Made by a program: the position numbers and the translations under genes
Part shown: one piece after another, positions 9,912 through 17,966 of the stretch
How positions within the stretch are numbered: the first letter of the stretch is position 1
Layout of the letters: each line of letters starts with the position of its first letter
Origin: Marinobacter similis
Lineage (GTDB): Bacteria; Pseudomonadota; Gammaproteobacteria; Pseudomonadales; Oleiphilaceae
Direction of reading: 5' to 3'
Length of the DNA: 64,000 nucleotides
NCBI RefSeq assembly: GCF_000830985.1
Contig: NZ_CP007151.1
Coordinates: forward strand, 558,001-622,000
The notes under the pieces: model-generated
Databases searched by the model: none
Seen by the model: only the letters and a program-made list of their open reading frames with translations
What the model was told of the DNA's origin: nothing

Positions 9912-10517
9912 GTGACTCAGAATCTACCGTTTTCTCAAGCCTGCGAGAACAACAAACGGCCTATTCTCGAGAAGCTGGCGGCCATCTTCCATGCCCCGGG
10001 GCTGGTTCTGGAAATCGGCACCGGCACTGGCCAGCATGCCGTGCATTTTGCCGGCCATTTATCTCACCTTACCTGGCAGCCCAGCGACCATCCCCGGAAT
10101 TACCAGCTCTGCCTGCCCAGAATCAGGCAAGCCGGCCTGGCCAACCTTAATTCGCCCAAATCACTGGACGTTTGCCAATCAGAGTGGGGCTTACCGGATT
10201 CAGTGAATGGTGTGTTCTCAGCCAACACCGCCCACATCATGTCTTGGCCCGAAGTGGAGCGCATGTTTGCGGGCGTCGCCAGGATTCTGGCACCTGGATC
10301 GGCGTTTTGCCTTTACGGCCCGTTCAGTTACGAGGGCCAACACACCAGTGCAAGTAACCTTAATTTTGACCGGCACCTTCGTTCTCAAAATCCGAGCATG
10401 GGCATCCGGGACATGAGCGATCTGATCGCGCTTGCTGACCGCTGCCGGCTATCGCTGGATGAAGATCTCGACATGCCCGCCAATAACCGCATGACCGTCT
10501 GGCGGCGACAAGCATGA
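9912..10517 (+). CDS. DUF938 family SAM-dependent methyltransferase-like protein
   Basis: About 200 residues. The N-terminal family phrase FSQACENNKRPILEKL is followed by a class I methyltransferase glycine loop VLEIGTGTGQHAVHFA (SAM binding), then WQPSDHPRNY, VFSANTAHIMSW, RILAPGSAFCLYGPF and NPSMGIRDMSDL. The substrate is unknown. The start is uncertain: the frame is open back to 9807 inside acyP, GTG 9879 and GTG 9912 are both possible, and 9912 gives the family-like N-terminus. The stop overlaps the TonB-receptor start (ATGA), so the two are coupled. Confidence 0.82.
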   Translation: MTQNLPFSQACENNKRPILEKLAAIFHAPGLVLEIGTGTGQHAVHFAGHLSHLTWQPSDHPRNYQLCLPRIRQAGLANLNSPKSLDVCQSEWGLPDSVNGVFSANTAHIMSWPEVERMFAGVARILAPGSAFCLYGPFSYEGQHTSASNLNFDRHLRSQNPSMGIRDMSDLIALADRCRLSLDEDLDMPANNRMTVWRRQA

Positions 10518-12577
10518 GGCCACTGAGGAGGCGACCTGCCACATTGCCACGGGCAGTATGGGCAGGGTTCACCCTGATCGCCTTTGTTCCGGCGGCTCAT
10601 GGGGAATCCGGTGCGAACATCGTGGTTACCGCACCGTTGCTGGAGCGTACTCTCTACGAGACGCCTGCCGCGCTCTCCGTTGTCGACCGCCCGACCATTC
10701 AACAGGGCCAGTTACGAAACAAGCTGGATGAGTCCCTGGTGCTGGTTCCCGGCGTGTACCTGCAAAATCAGGAGAACTACGCCCAGGGCGAGCGCATTGC
10801 CATTCGGGGCTTTGGCGCCCGGGCACCCTTTGGGGTTCGGGGAATCACCGTGATCGTTGACGGCATTCCCTACACCCTGCCCGACGGACAGGCCCAACTC
10901 GACGCCATTGATCTCGACAACGCCGAGCGGATCGAAGTCATTCGAGGCCCGGCCTCGGTACTCTATGGCAACGCCGCCGGCGGTGTGATCAGCGTGACTA
11001 CCGCCGATGGCCGGCGGACACCCGAAGGCTCCAGCATTCGCCTCACCGGGGGCAGCCATGGCTTTGGCAAGCTTACCGCCCGCAACAGCGGCACTGACGG
11101 ACCCTGGGCCCATAACGTTAGTTTCACCGCGCTCAACGTGGACGGGTATCGAGACCAGAGCGAAGTCGAGAAATACCTGTTCAATTCGAAGCTGAGCCGG
11201 GATCTGGGTGACGATCAGTCCCTGACGGTTATCCTGAACCTTCTCGACAACCCGCGCTCGCAAGACCCCGGCGCTCTCACCGCTGAACAGGTCGAAGACG
11301 ACCGCACCCAGGCCGGGCGCTTTACCGAGGACTATGACACCGGGCAGACCGTCGACCAGCAAGTGCTGGGCCTGCAATACCAGGACTTGTCGGCCGGCTC
11401 CGGCGAGTGGCGAGCAAAAACCTTCTACCTACGCCGCAACTTCGAGCAGCAACTGCCCTTTCCCGGCCCCAGCCGAATCGACTACTTCCGCGATTACTTC
11501 GGCTTCAACTCCGACTATCGCCAGCCCTTTGCACTAGCCGGTTACCCTGTCCGCACGGTCACTGGTATTGAGGCACGCCGACAAAGAGACGACCGCAGCC
11601 GACGCGAAGTGAGTTTTGACGGCACCCTCCAGGGTGAAACCGCAGATGAGGTGCAAACCGCCACGGCCCTCAGCGTTTTCAGCCAAAGTGATCTGGATCT
11701 GAATTCCGACCTGACCCTTTCAGTGGGCGCCCGCTTTGACCACATTCAGATGGAAGTGGACGATCAATTCGTTGAGGACGGCGATCAGTCCGGTGACCGC
11801 TCCTTTGGTGAATGGAGTGGCTCAGCCGGCCTGAGTTATCGATTTCGCCCCGACCATCAGGCCTACGCTAACGTCAGCACCGCGTTCGAGACCCCCACCT
11901 TCTCCGAATTTGCCAACCCTTCAGGCCAGGGCGGATTCAATCCGGATGTTGAGCCACAGACGGCAGTGAATCATGAATTGGGCTTAAGGGGCGAGCTGGA
12001 CGTCGGCGTTCGCTATGACCTGACCCTGTTCTGGATTGACGTGCGTGACGAGTTGACCCCCTACACCTTGCCCGGTGATAACGACCGGACCTTTTATCGC
12101 AACACCGGGGACACCACCCGCAAGGGTGTTGAGGCGGCCGCGGGCTGGAGTATCTCGCAAGCCTGGCGGATTGAAACGGCCCTGACACTGGCCCGCTACA
12201 CCTTTGATGACTATCAGGTGGGCGGCAATAACTTTGCCGGGAACCGGCTGCCAGGGTTGCCGGAGCAGGTCTGGAGCAACCAGCTCCACTGGAGCGGTCT
12301 CGGCGGCACTTTCGCTGTGCTTGAAACCCGCTATGTCGGAGACCTGGTGGCGGATGATGCCAACGATGTCCAGGTCGACGATTATTGGTTGGTGAACCTG
12401 CGCGGGGGCGATACCTGGTATGTCAGCCGCAACAGCCTGCTGAAAGCCTTCGTGGGCGTCCGCAATCTGTTGGACAAGGAGCATTTCGCCAATGTGCGCA
12501 TCAACGCCAGTAACGGCCGATATTTCGAGCCGGCGGCCAAGCGCACCTATTACGCGGGGTTGGAGCTCACATTCTGA
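10514..12577 (+). CDS. TonB-dependent outer-membrane receptor
   Basis: A 687-residue energy-coupled outer-membrane importer, probably for a ferric siderophore, haem or other metal chelate. A signal peptide (to about residue 30) precedes a TonB-box-like NIVVTAP. The plug domain has LVLVPGVYLQNQENYAQG, RIAIRGFGARAPFGVRG and IEVIRGPASVLYGNAAGGV, and the barrel has typical acidic, aromatic strands. It ends in the required terminal Phe (LELTF). Plug-domain wording is closest to FecA/PfeA-like siderophore receptors, but the ligand is not predictable. It is coupled to the preceding methyltransferase-like gene by ATGA overlap. No Fur box was identified. Confidence 0.9.
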   Translation: MRPLRRRPATLPRAVWAGFTLIAFVPAAHGESGANIVVTAPLLERTLYETPAALSVVDRPTIQQGQLRNKLDESLVLVPGVYLQNQENYAQGERIAIRGFGARAPFGVRGITVIVDGIPYTLPDGQAQLDAIDLDNAERIEVIRGPASVLYGNAAGGVISVTTADGRRTPEGSSIRLTGGSHGFGKLTARNSGTDGPWAHNVSFTALNVDGYRDQSEVEKYLFNSKLSRDLGDDQSLTVILNLLDNPRSQDPGALTAEQVEDDRTQAGRFTEDYDTGQTVDQQVLGLQYQDLSAGSGEWRAKTFYLRRNFEQQLPFPGPSRIDYFRDYFGFNSDYRQPFALAGYPVRTVTGIEARRQRDDRSRREVSFDGTLQGETADEVQTATALSVFSQSDLDLNSDLTLSVGARFDHIQMEVDDQFVEDGDQSGDRSFGEWSGSAGLSYRFRPDHQAYANVSTAFETPTFSEFANPSGQGGFNPDVEPQTAVNHELGLRGELDVGVRYDLTLFWIDVRDELTPYTLPGDNDRTFYRNTGDTTRKGVEAAAGWSISQAWRIETALTLARYTFDDYQVGGNNFAGNRLPGLPEQVWSNQLHWSGLGGTFAVLETRYVGDLVADDANDVQVDDYWLVNLRGGDTWYVSRNSLLKAFVGVRNLLDKEHFANVRINASNGRYFEPAAKRTYYAGLELTF

Positions 12578-12586
12578 GCCCATAAA

Positions 12587-12618
12587 AAAGCCCTGACCTT
12601 CTGCAAGGTCAGGGCTTT
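12587..12618 (+). terminator. Rho-independent terminator after the TonB receptor (bidirectional)
   Basis: A perfect 14-bp inverted repeat AAAGCCCTGACCTT / AAGGTCAGGGCTTT with a 4-base CTGC loop begins 10 bases after the receptor stop. The T-run is short on the + strand but the A-run at 12584-12589 gives a good U-tract on the minus strand, so it can work in both directions. Confidence 0.85.
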
Positions 12619-12619
12619 C

Positions 12620-12760
12620 TATTGGCGGAGAGGGAGGGATTACTCGGGCCTTCGGCCCTCACCCCTTCGGGGCCGTCGTCGCAACGCTCCGACGTTCCTC
12701 AGCCTGCGGGACAGGCTTCGGTCGAACCCGCGAAGGATCTTCTACCCACCCAATCGGCCA
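12620..12760. repeat. Hairpin-rich element capped by a copy of the tRNA-Ser 3' end
   Basis: Bases 12620-12641 repeat exactly the 22 bases at 12791-12812, which are the CCA end, the acceptor 3' strand, part of the T arm of tRNA-Ser and three bases beyond. After this copy the two sequences diverge. The element then holds short strong hairpins: GGGCC-TTC-GGCCC, CCCC-TTC-GGGG, and AGCCTG-CGGGA-CAGGCT, ending near GGTCGAACCCGCG, which resembles a T-loop. No reading frame in it looks real. It may be a remnant of a tRNA or attachment site, or a dispersed REP-like element tied to tRNA ends. Its limits on the right side are approximate. Confidence 0.55.
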
Positions 12761-12763
12761 ATA

Positions 12764-12789
12764 AAAACCCCAGCAAGCGCTGGGGTTTT
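12764..12789 (-). terminator. Rho-independent terminator of tRNA-Ser
   Basis: AAAACCCCAGC / GCTGGGGTTTT with a 4-base loop lies directly after the tRNA on the minus strand, and the stem ends in a run of T in that direction (A-run at 12763-12767). Confidence 0.85.
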
Positions 12790-12793
12790 GTAT

Positions 12794-12884
12794 TGGCGGA
12801 GAGGGAGGGATTCGAACCCTCGAAACGCTATTAACGTTTACACACTTTCCAGGCGTGCGCCTTCAGCCACTCGGCCACCTCTCC
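12794..12884 (-). tRNA. tRNA-Ser (anticodon GGA)
   Basis: Read on the minus strand, the gene folds as a class II tRNA of 91 bases including an encoded CCA. The acceptor stem is GGAGAGG with CCTCTCC, discriminator G. The D arm is GGCCGAGTGGCTGAAGGC, the anticodon loop CTGGAAAG gives GGA (reads UCC and UCU), the long variable arm contains AACGTTAATAGCGTT, and the T loop is GGTTCGAATCC. All serine features are present. Confidence 0.96.
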
Positions 12885-12903
12885 AATAAACTGTTTCAAA
12901 TCA

Positions 12904-12932
12904 GCGATATCGTCGCTCATTTGAGGGCGCAA
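12904..12932 (-). promoter_or_regulatory. Possible sigma-70 promoter of tRNA-Ser
   Basis: On the minus strand TTGCGC (12932-12927) and TATCGC (12909-12904) are 17 bases apart, and the -10 element ends 19 bases before the tRNA 5' end. Both boxes match the consensus in four of six positions. Placement is right but the match is modest. Confidence 0.35.
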
Positions 12933-13093
12933 ACTCTAATGGTTTTTATGGCGTTTGGCAACTCCCTTTCTGCAGTTCGGGCTTTTTTTTCTTTTCGGGT
13001 GGGTTTTCGTTTACCTATTGTTAGGATTGGGCACTATGGAGAACAGGTCACGCGCCATTCCAATCCTGCCAATTCCGCCCAAGGAGCCAGCCA

Positions 13094-13624
13094 ATGATGA
13101 TGAAAGCCGAACAATCGACCCTGGTGTTGATCGACGTTCAGGAACGATTGATGCCTGCCATCGCCCATGGTGAGGAAGTCGTCGACCGGTGCCTCACTCT
13201 CGCCACCATCGCTGGGCTTCTGGGGGTGCCCATTGTGGCCACAGAGCAATTGCCGGATAAGCTTGGCCACAACGTGGAAGACATCCGGGAGCTGTGCGAT
13301 CAGGTCATTTCCAAAGACCATTTCGACGCCTGTGGGGACGGTCTCATCGATCAGCTTCCGCAAGGACGTCAGGAGATCGTGATCTCAGGATGTGAAACCC
13401 ACGTATGCATGCTGCAAACGGCACTGAGTCTGCTCAAAGCCGACTACACCGTATGGGTGGTAGCAGACGCCACCGGCTCCCGTAACGAATTTGACCGGGA
13501 CGTTGCCTTGGACCGGCTTGCTCAAAGTGGCGCACGGATCGTGACCCTGGAAATGGTCGCCTTTGAGTGGATGAAGAACAGCAAGCACCCGCATTTCCGG
13601 GATCTGCAAAAATTGATCAAATAG
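13094..13624 (+). CDS. Isochorismatase-family cysteine hydrolase
   Basis: A 176-residue cytosolic hydrolase of the YcaC/nicotinamidase/isochorismatase fold. The catalytic triad positions are visible: Asp in LVLIDVQERL, Lys in VISKDHFDA, and Cys in VISGCETHVCMLQTAL. The cis-peptide region before the Cys is also normal. The exact substrate is not predictable. An AAGGAG ribosome-binding site stands 8 bases before ATG 13094. It is followed 21 bases later by a bicupin gene on the same strand, so the two may be co-transcribed. Confidence 0.88.
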   Translation: MMMKAEQSTLVLIDVQERLMPAIAHGEEVVDRCLTLATIAGLLGVPIVATEQLPDKLGHNVEDIRELCDQVISKDHFDACGDGLIDQLPQGRQEIVISGCETHVCMLQTALSLLKADYTVWVVADATGSRNEFDRDVALDRLAQSGARIVTLEMVAFEWMKNSKHPHFRDLQKLIK

Positions 13625-13645
13625 CTACCAAGCAAGAGGCCAGCG

Positions 13646-14302
13646 ATGCTGAACATGGATTTCTCCAAGCGTGTAGTAATCCGCACTGAAGAACAGGAGT
13701 GGGTTCCCAGCCCGGCGGGCGGCGTGCGGAGAAAACCGCTGGCCCGTGAAGAGGCGGAACGCGGTCACGCTACCAGCGTGGTCCGTTATGATGCGGGCGC
13801 CTCATTCAAACGGCACGAGCATCCGTTGGGCGAGGAAATCCTGGTTCTGGATGGTGTTTTTTCCGATGAAACCGGAGACTATCCCGCCGGTACTTATTTC
13901 CGGAACCCGCCCGGGACTGGCCACGCGCCCTTCAGCCGTGACGGCTGCACCCTGCTGGTGAAATTGCATCAGTTTGAAGAACGCGATCTGACCCCTGTGC
14001 AAATAGATACCCGTTCCCAGCCCTGGCTACCTGGTATTGGCGGGCTTGAGGTAATGCCGCTGCACAACTTCGAGCACGAGCATGTCGCGTTGGTGAAATG
14101 GCCGGCCGGCGAGCGCTTTCAACCGCACCGGCACTTCGGCGGAGAGGAAATCTTTGTGCTGTCGGGCGAGTTCTGTGATGAATACGGCCGCTATCCGGTG
14201 GGCACCTGGATTCGCAGCCCTCATCTCAGCCAACACCACCCCTTTGTTGAGCAGGAGACTGTAATCTGGGTGAAAACCGGCCACCTTCCCCTACAGGACT
14301 AA
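13646..14302 (+). CDS. Bicupin protein (ChrR-like cupin)
   Basis: 218 residues with two cupin domains in tandem. The first (about 35-110) has SFKRHEHPLGEEILVLDGVF and the second (about 140-215) has ERFQPHRHFGGEEIFVLSGEF; each carries the His-x-His, Glu set used to bind a metal. Both end with the matching G-x-Y-P-x-G-T-x-x-R-x-P element. ChrR-type cupins occur in anti-sigma factors and in small oxygenase-like or stress proteins; there is no zinc anti-sigma domain here, so a stand-alone metal-binding cupin is more likely. A CAAGAGG ribosome-binding site precedes ATG 13646. Confidence 0.78.
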   Translation: MLNMDFSKRVVIRTEEQEWVPSPAGGVRRKPLAREEAERGHATSVVRYDAGASFKRHEHPLGEEILVLDGVFSDETGDYPAGTYFRNPPGTGHAPFSRDGCTLLVKLHQFEERDLTPVQIDTRSQPWLPGIGGLEVMPLHNFEHEHVALVKWPAGERFQPHRHFGGEEIFVLSGEFCDEYGRYPVGTWIRSPHLSQHHPFVEQETVIWVKTGHLPLQD

Positions 14303-14322
14303 GCTGCCAAAGGCCTAAGCTG

Positions 14323-14903
14323 CTAAGGTTTCTGGCTGCTCTCCACAGAGCCCTCCACAGTACCCTCTACAGGACTCTCCACGGCACTCTGGTCGACCAC
14401 GATAAGCTCCGAGAGGTCGAAGCCCTCTGCCCTCGCCCGATCTCGGAAGTTGGCCATCTGGGCATCACTGACAGTGGGGGTGCGCGACAAGAACCATAGA
14501 TAGTCGCGGTTATAGCCGGTGATGTAAGCGTAGTCATAGCCCTGTTGGTCCAGCTCGAACACGACATAGGAACTGTAGAAAGGGCCGAAAAAGGACACCT
14601 TTAAATGCCCACTCTTGCGGTCGTCAACAAACACTGCGTGGCCTTCCGCTTCACTCCACTGCCCTTCACTGGCGTCGTAACCGCGATTGGTAACGACAAT
14701 ACTGCCGTCTTCCTTAAGCTCGTACTCGGCAGAGACCCGGCTCAACCCCTCCTCAAACGAGTGATCCAAGCGGGCGATCTCATACCAGGTGCCAAGGTAA
14801 CGATCCACTTCCAGATTCTGGACCGGGCGAATGCCTCAGGCACTCCGGTACAGCCGGCCAGAAAGCCGACTGCCATAACAATTAATGCGCCTATCCTGCT
14901 CAA
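14323..14903 (-). CDS. blc: Outer-membrane lipoprotein lipocalin, Blc type (one frameshift)
   Basis: Bacterial lipocalins bind lysophospholipids or fatty acids under envelope stress. The mature domain has the lipocalin signature DRYLGTWYEIARLDHSFEEG, the YELKEDGSIVVTNRGY strand, and DYAYITGYNRDYLWFLSRTP, as in Blc. The N-terminus lies in another frame: from TTG 14903 (AGGTGGG upstream) it reads LSRIGALIVMAVGFLAGC, a signal peptide with lipobox LAGC. The break is near 14834; one added base turns VPEA... into VPEGIRPVQNLEVDRY. The repaired protein has about 193 residues. The C-terminus is an odd repetitive acidic tail (VEGTVEGSVESSQKP). Confidence 0.85.
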
Positions 14904-15058
14904 AATTTCCCACCTAACCCAGTAACTTGGAAACAGGCAACCAAACGGCTGCCTACCTTGATCAGGATACGCAGAATCAGATGGGTAGGACCAGTATGGG
15001 CCCCGAAGGGCCCATCTCACTTTCCGTCACTTCCCACTCCCCTTTCTCCTGAGAAGAC

Positions 15059-15415
15059 TTAAGAGGCTTCAGAGCCGCGCCACTGGCCGCCGGAAAAATC
15101 GTGGTTACTGGCAGCACCAATGTTCATTGACCGCTCCGCCTCCGGCACCTCAAACACGTGATACGCTTCCGGGCCGAAGGTATCCAGCGCGGTGCCACGA
15201 TACTCATAGGAATCCGGGACCGGCTCGCCAGAGAAGGCAACGCGGAAATAGTGCTCGCGGGTCTGTGCGCCGACCCTTAATGGCTGCTCGACCCAGAGAT
15301 AGACGGATTTATCCGGCACCATGTACTCACACCGGACTACGCGATAGCCGTCATGGAGCGACAGGCTGGTAGGCTCTTTACCGGGTTCCAGACGAAATTT
15401 GTGGATAGTCTTCAT
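15059..15415 (-). CDS. DUF7352-like small protein
   Basis: 118 residues starting MKTIHKFRLEPGKEPTSLSL, a phrase typical of a widespread family of small uncharacterised proteins (DUF7352) that begin M-K-T/R-I-H/W-K-F and then describe a short beta-rich domain. The middle has YRVVRCEYMVPDKSVYLWVE and the end YRGTALDTFGPEAYHVFEV. The frame extends to 15592, but ATG 15415 has an AGAGGAG ribosome-binding site. The gene is downstream of the NhaR-like regulator on the same strand with about 140 bases between them. Confidence 0.6.
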   Translation of the reverse strand: MKTIHKFRLEPGKEPTSLSLHDGYRVVRCEYMVPDKSVYLWVEQPLRVGAQTREHYFRVAFSGEPVPDSYEYRGTALDTFGPEAYHVFEVPEAERSMNIGAASNHDFSGGQWRGSEAS

Positions 15416-15558
15416 GGCGGTGACTCCTCTGAAAATGTGGTCTACACATTTCCATCTTGCCCCCAAAGACTGATCGACAAAATAAGGTTTTATGAACCTT
15501 TTAGATCGATTTTTTCGACGCCAAATGACGCCCATCCAAAGGTTTATTGAGGGGTATT

Positions 15559-16458
15559 CTAAGAGGCCTGAAGGCCTGGACCGCCTTCGCAAATCGCGCG
15601 AACGCCTTCATGTGCAGGGTCTTTACTCCGGGTTATCGCAAACAGCTCATCTTTCACGTCGTTGATCGAGGCGATCTCTTCCACCTCATACTGTCGGCAT
15701 ACTTCCGCCCGGATCGCCGTCGGTGCAGCGAACACGCCGAGGCCCTGGCGGCCAAAGACTTTTATCAGTGCACTGTCATCAATGCGAGCCACCACGTTCA
15801 TGCGTACCCCTTGCAGCGAAAACCAGTTCATCAGCTTTTCGAAATAAGGTGCATTGGTCGCGTTCGCCAACAAGGGCTCGCCGTTCAGTGAACCTGGAAA
15901 GCCCTGTTTCAGTCGCTCTGCGATATCGGATCGGGCGAAAAGGCTGATCGTGGAGCCCGCAAGCGGATGTGCAGTAAAGCTGCCGTGGTCAACCAGGCCA
16001 GGCATGCGATCGGTCAGCACCACATCAAGATCCTTACGCTTGAGGCGGAGCATAAGATCCTCAGTGCCACCGGTCTGGCAGTTGAGCTGAATAGGACGTG
16101 ACAGCGCCATGGCTGGCTGCAAAAGTGAGTAGGCAATCAGCTTGTGGATGGAGGCGGAAATACCCGCTGACAACGTTAGCGGACGATCGGCCGGTGCCAA
16201 CTTCAGGGTTTCAGTGAGCTCGCCGGTGAGCGCAAAGATCTCATCGGCATAGCCCAGGACGGTCTTACCCAAATCGGTCAGAATCAGCTGCCGCTGTTCA
16301 CGCCGGAACAGCAGGCCATCCAGGGAGGATTCGAAAGTGGCGAGCTGCCCGCTCAGGGTTTGAGGGGCAAGCTCCAGCACCTCGCTGGCGCGGGCAATTG
16401 AGCCTTCCCTGCTGATCATCCAGAAGTAATACAGGTGTCTGAGGTTGAGCTGATCCAC
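15559..16458 (-). CDS. LysR-family regulator, NhaR type
   Basis: About 299 residues. The N-terminal winged helix-turn-helix starts LNLRHLYYFWMISREGSIAR, followed by LELAPQTLSGQLATFE; the LYYFW and PQT-x-SGQ words mark the NhaR subgroup of LysR regulators, which in E. coli respond to sodium and pH and activate the NhaA antiporter. The C-terminal effector domain follows (LTLSAGISASIHKLIAYSLL, LLANATNAPYFEKLMNWFSL). GTG 16458 has GGAG 6 bases upstream and is preferred over TTG 16464. No antiporter gene is nearby, so the target is unknown; the neighbour downstream is the DUF7352-like gene. Confidence 0.85.
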   Translation of the reverse strand: MDQLNLRHLYYFWMISREGSIARASEVLELAPQTLSGQLATFESSLDGLLFRREQRQLILTDLGKTVLGYADEIFALTGELTETLKLAPADRPLTLSAGISASIHKLIAYSLLQPAMALSRPIQLNCQTGGTEDLMLRLKRKDLDVVLTDRMPGLVDHGSFTAHPLAGSTISLFARSDIAERLKQGFPGSLNGEPLLANATNAPYFEKLMNWFSLQGVRMNVVARIDDSALIKVFGRQGLGVFAAPTAIRAEVCRQYEVEEIASINDVKDELFAITRSKDPAHEGVRAICEGGPGLQAS

Positions 16459-16479
16459 TGGCAACTCCGCAGTCCTTCT

Positions 16480-17097
16480 TCAGGAGGGGCGAGGCACCTT
16501 AAGAATATCGCCAAAGGTCACGTATTCGCTGCCGCCCAGGCGACCGATGGAGTCCAGCGCCGCGGCATCGATTTTTAACCGGCCTTTATCATCCAAATGG
16601 GTCGCCTGGTCACTCACGTAGACGCCTTTCACCAGGCCAAATACCAGAGTCTGGGGTGCTGCCCCGATTTCCTTGATGTCATAGAGTTCACAAGCGAAGG
16701 CGACGTGGCAGTCCGTGAGCCGTGGCAGGCGGGATCCTTCCATCGGCGTCAACTCCAACCCCAGATCCGCCAGCTCTGACTCACCGTGTGGCAAGGTACG
16801 GGATGTTGCCGTCATGGCACTGGCGAGCTCTCGATGGGCGATATGGACGACGAAATCCTTCCGAGCTTCGATATTCACCCGCGTGTCCTTGAAGGCGTTG
16901 TCCGTGGGCTTTCGGCCAACCGAAAACATCAACAAGGGAGGATTGCTGGTGATGGGTGTAAAGAATGAAAACGGCGCCAGGTTGTAGTCGCCATCGGGAT
17001 TTTCACTCAGCACCCAGGCAACCGGACGAGGTACCACAGTCTGGGTCAGAATATGGTAAGCCTCGGTTGCATCCATGTTCTCGAAATCAATAAACAT
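16480..17097 (-). CDS. Flavin reductase family protein (FMN-binding split barrel)
   Basis: About 205 residues from ATG 17097. The fold markers are VVPRPVAWVLSENPDGDYN, LAPFSFFTPITSNPPLLMFS, TRVNIEARKDFVVHIAHREL, and VPRPVAW, which fit the flavin-reductase-like domain that binds FMN and usually supplies reduced flavin to a monooxygenase or acts as an oxidoreductase. It begins 4 bases after the cheR stop, so it is almost surely co-transcribed with cheV-cheR, an unexpected partner. The frame is open a little further upstream, inside cheR, but the N-terminus MFIDFENMDA is family-like. Confidence 0.82.
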   Translation of the reverse strand: MFIDFENMDATEAYHILTQTVVPRPVAWVLSENPDGDYNLAPFSFFTPITSNPPLLMFSVGRKPTDNAFKDTRVNIEARKDFVVHIAHRELASAMTATSRTLPHGESELADLGLELTPMEGSRLPRLTDCHVAFACELYDIKEIGAAPQTLVFGLVKGVYVSDQATHLDDKGRLKIDAAALDSIGRLGGSEYVTFGDILKVPRPS

Positions 17098-17101
17098 CAG
17101 G

Positions 17102-17929
17102 CTATTTTTTCCTGTAAATGATACCCGGGTGACACTGCACCATCTCATACAAGTCGGGCAGACCGTTCAGCGATTCAGAGGCGCCGAGGATGAGATAACC
17201 ACCAGGGTTCAGGGTGGCATGGATGCGGGTAAGGATGTCTTTCTTGAGCTCTGCCGAGAAGTAGATGAGGACATTGCGACACATCACGATGTCGAATTTC
17301 CCGAGCATGTATCGCTCCAGCAGATTCAGCTCCTTGAATTCGACCATACTCTTGAGCTGCGGGCGAATCTGCCAGCCACCGTTCAGCGAAGGCGTGAAGA
17401 ACTGTTTTTGCCGTTCCGGAGAGAGTCCACGGCCGATGGCAATCATTTCATACTCGCCCCGGCGTGCCACTTCAAGAACGCTTTTGGAGATGTCGGTGGC
17501 AGTAATTTTCACATCACGCAGACGGCCCGGCCGTTGGCGCCGGAACTCTTCCACAATCATGCCCACCGAATAGGGCTCCTGCCCCGTGGAGCAGGCCGCA
17601 GACCAGAGCCGAAGAGGCTGAGCCGTTTTACGCTCGGCAAACTCTGGCAGCAGCTTTTCCTGCAAGATTCGGAACGGATGATTGTCTCGGAACCAAAGAG
17701 TTTCGTTAGTGGTCATCGCATCGATGACCACTTCACGGAGGCTCGCCCTGCCCGTCCGCTTCAATCGGTCGAGCAACTCACCCAGGGAGTTGAGTTCGTT
17801 TTCTTCCAGGATTCGACGAAGGCGGCTCTTAACCAGATATTGTTTATTTTCGCCCAGCAAAATGCCGCACGCATCCTGCAGGAACGTTTTGAAGGCTTCA
17901 TATTCCTGTGGCGTTATTTCCGCTTTCAT
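17102..17929 (-). CDS. cheR: Chemotaxis protein methyltransferase CheR
   Basis: CheR methylates glutamates on chemoreceptors with SAM as donor, for adaptation. The 275 residues hold the all-alpha N-terminal domain (YEAFKTFLQDACGILLGENK, YLVKSRL) and a Rossmann domain with LRLWSAACSTGQEPYSVGM, ITATDISKSVLEVARRGEY and FDIVMCRNVLIYFSAELKK. It follows cheV by 37 bases, the same order as in Pseudomonas, and is likely controlled by the sigma-28-type promoter upstream of cheV. Confidence 0.96.
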   Translation of the reverse strand: MKAEITPQEYEAFKTFLQDACGILLGENKQYLVKSRLRRILEENELNSLGELLDRLKRTGRASLREVVIDAMTTNETLWFRDNHPFRILQEKLLPEFAERKTAQPLRLWSAACSTGQEPYSVGMIVEEFRRQRPGRLRDVKITATDISKSVLEVARRGEYEMIAIGRGLSPERQKQFFTPSLNGGWQIRPQLKSMVEFKELNLLERYMLGKFDIVMCRNVLIYFSAELKKDILTRIHATLNPGGYLILGASESLNGLPDLYEMVQCHPGIIYRKK

Positions 17930-17966
17930 TGGATCTCTGTTGTTTGTGCATCAGTGAGCAATGGCT

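Noticed and set aside
12622..12834. Small + strand reading frame of 70 codons across the hairpin element and tRNA-Ser
   Set aside because: It overlaps a certain tRNA gene and two terminators and has no ribosome-binding site.
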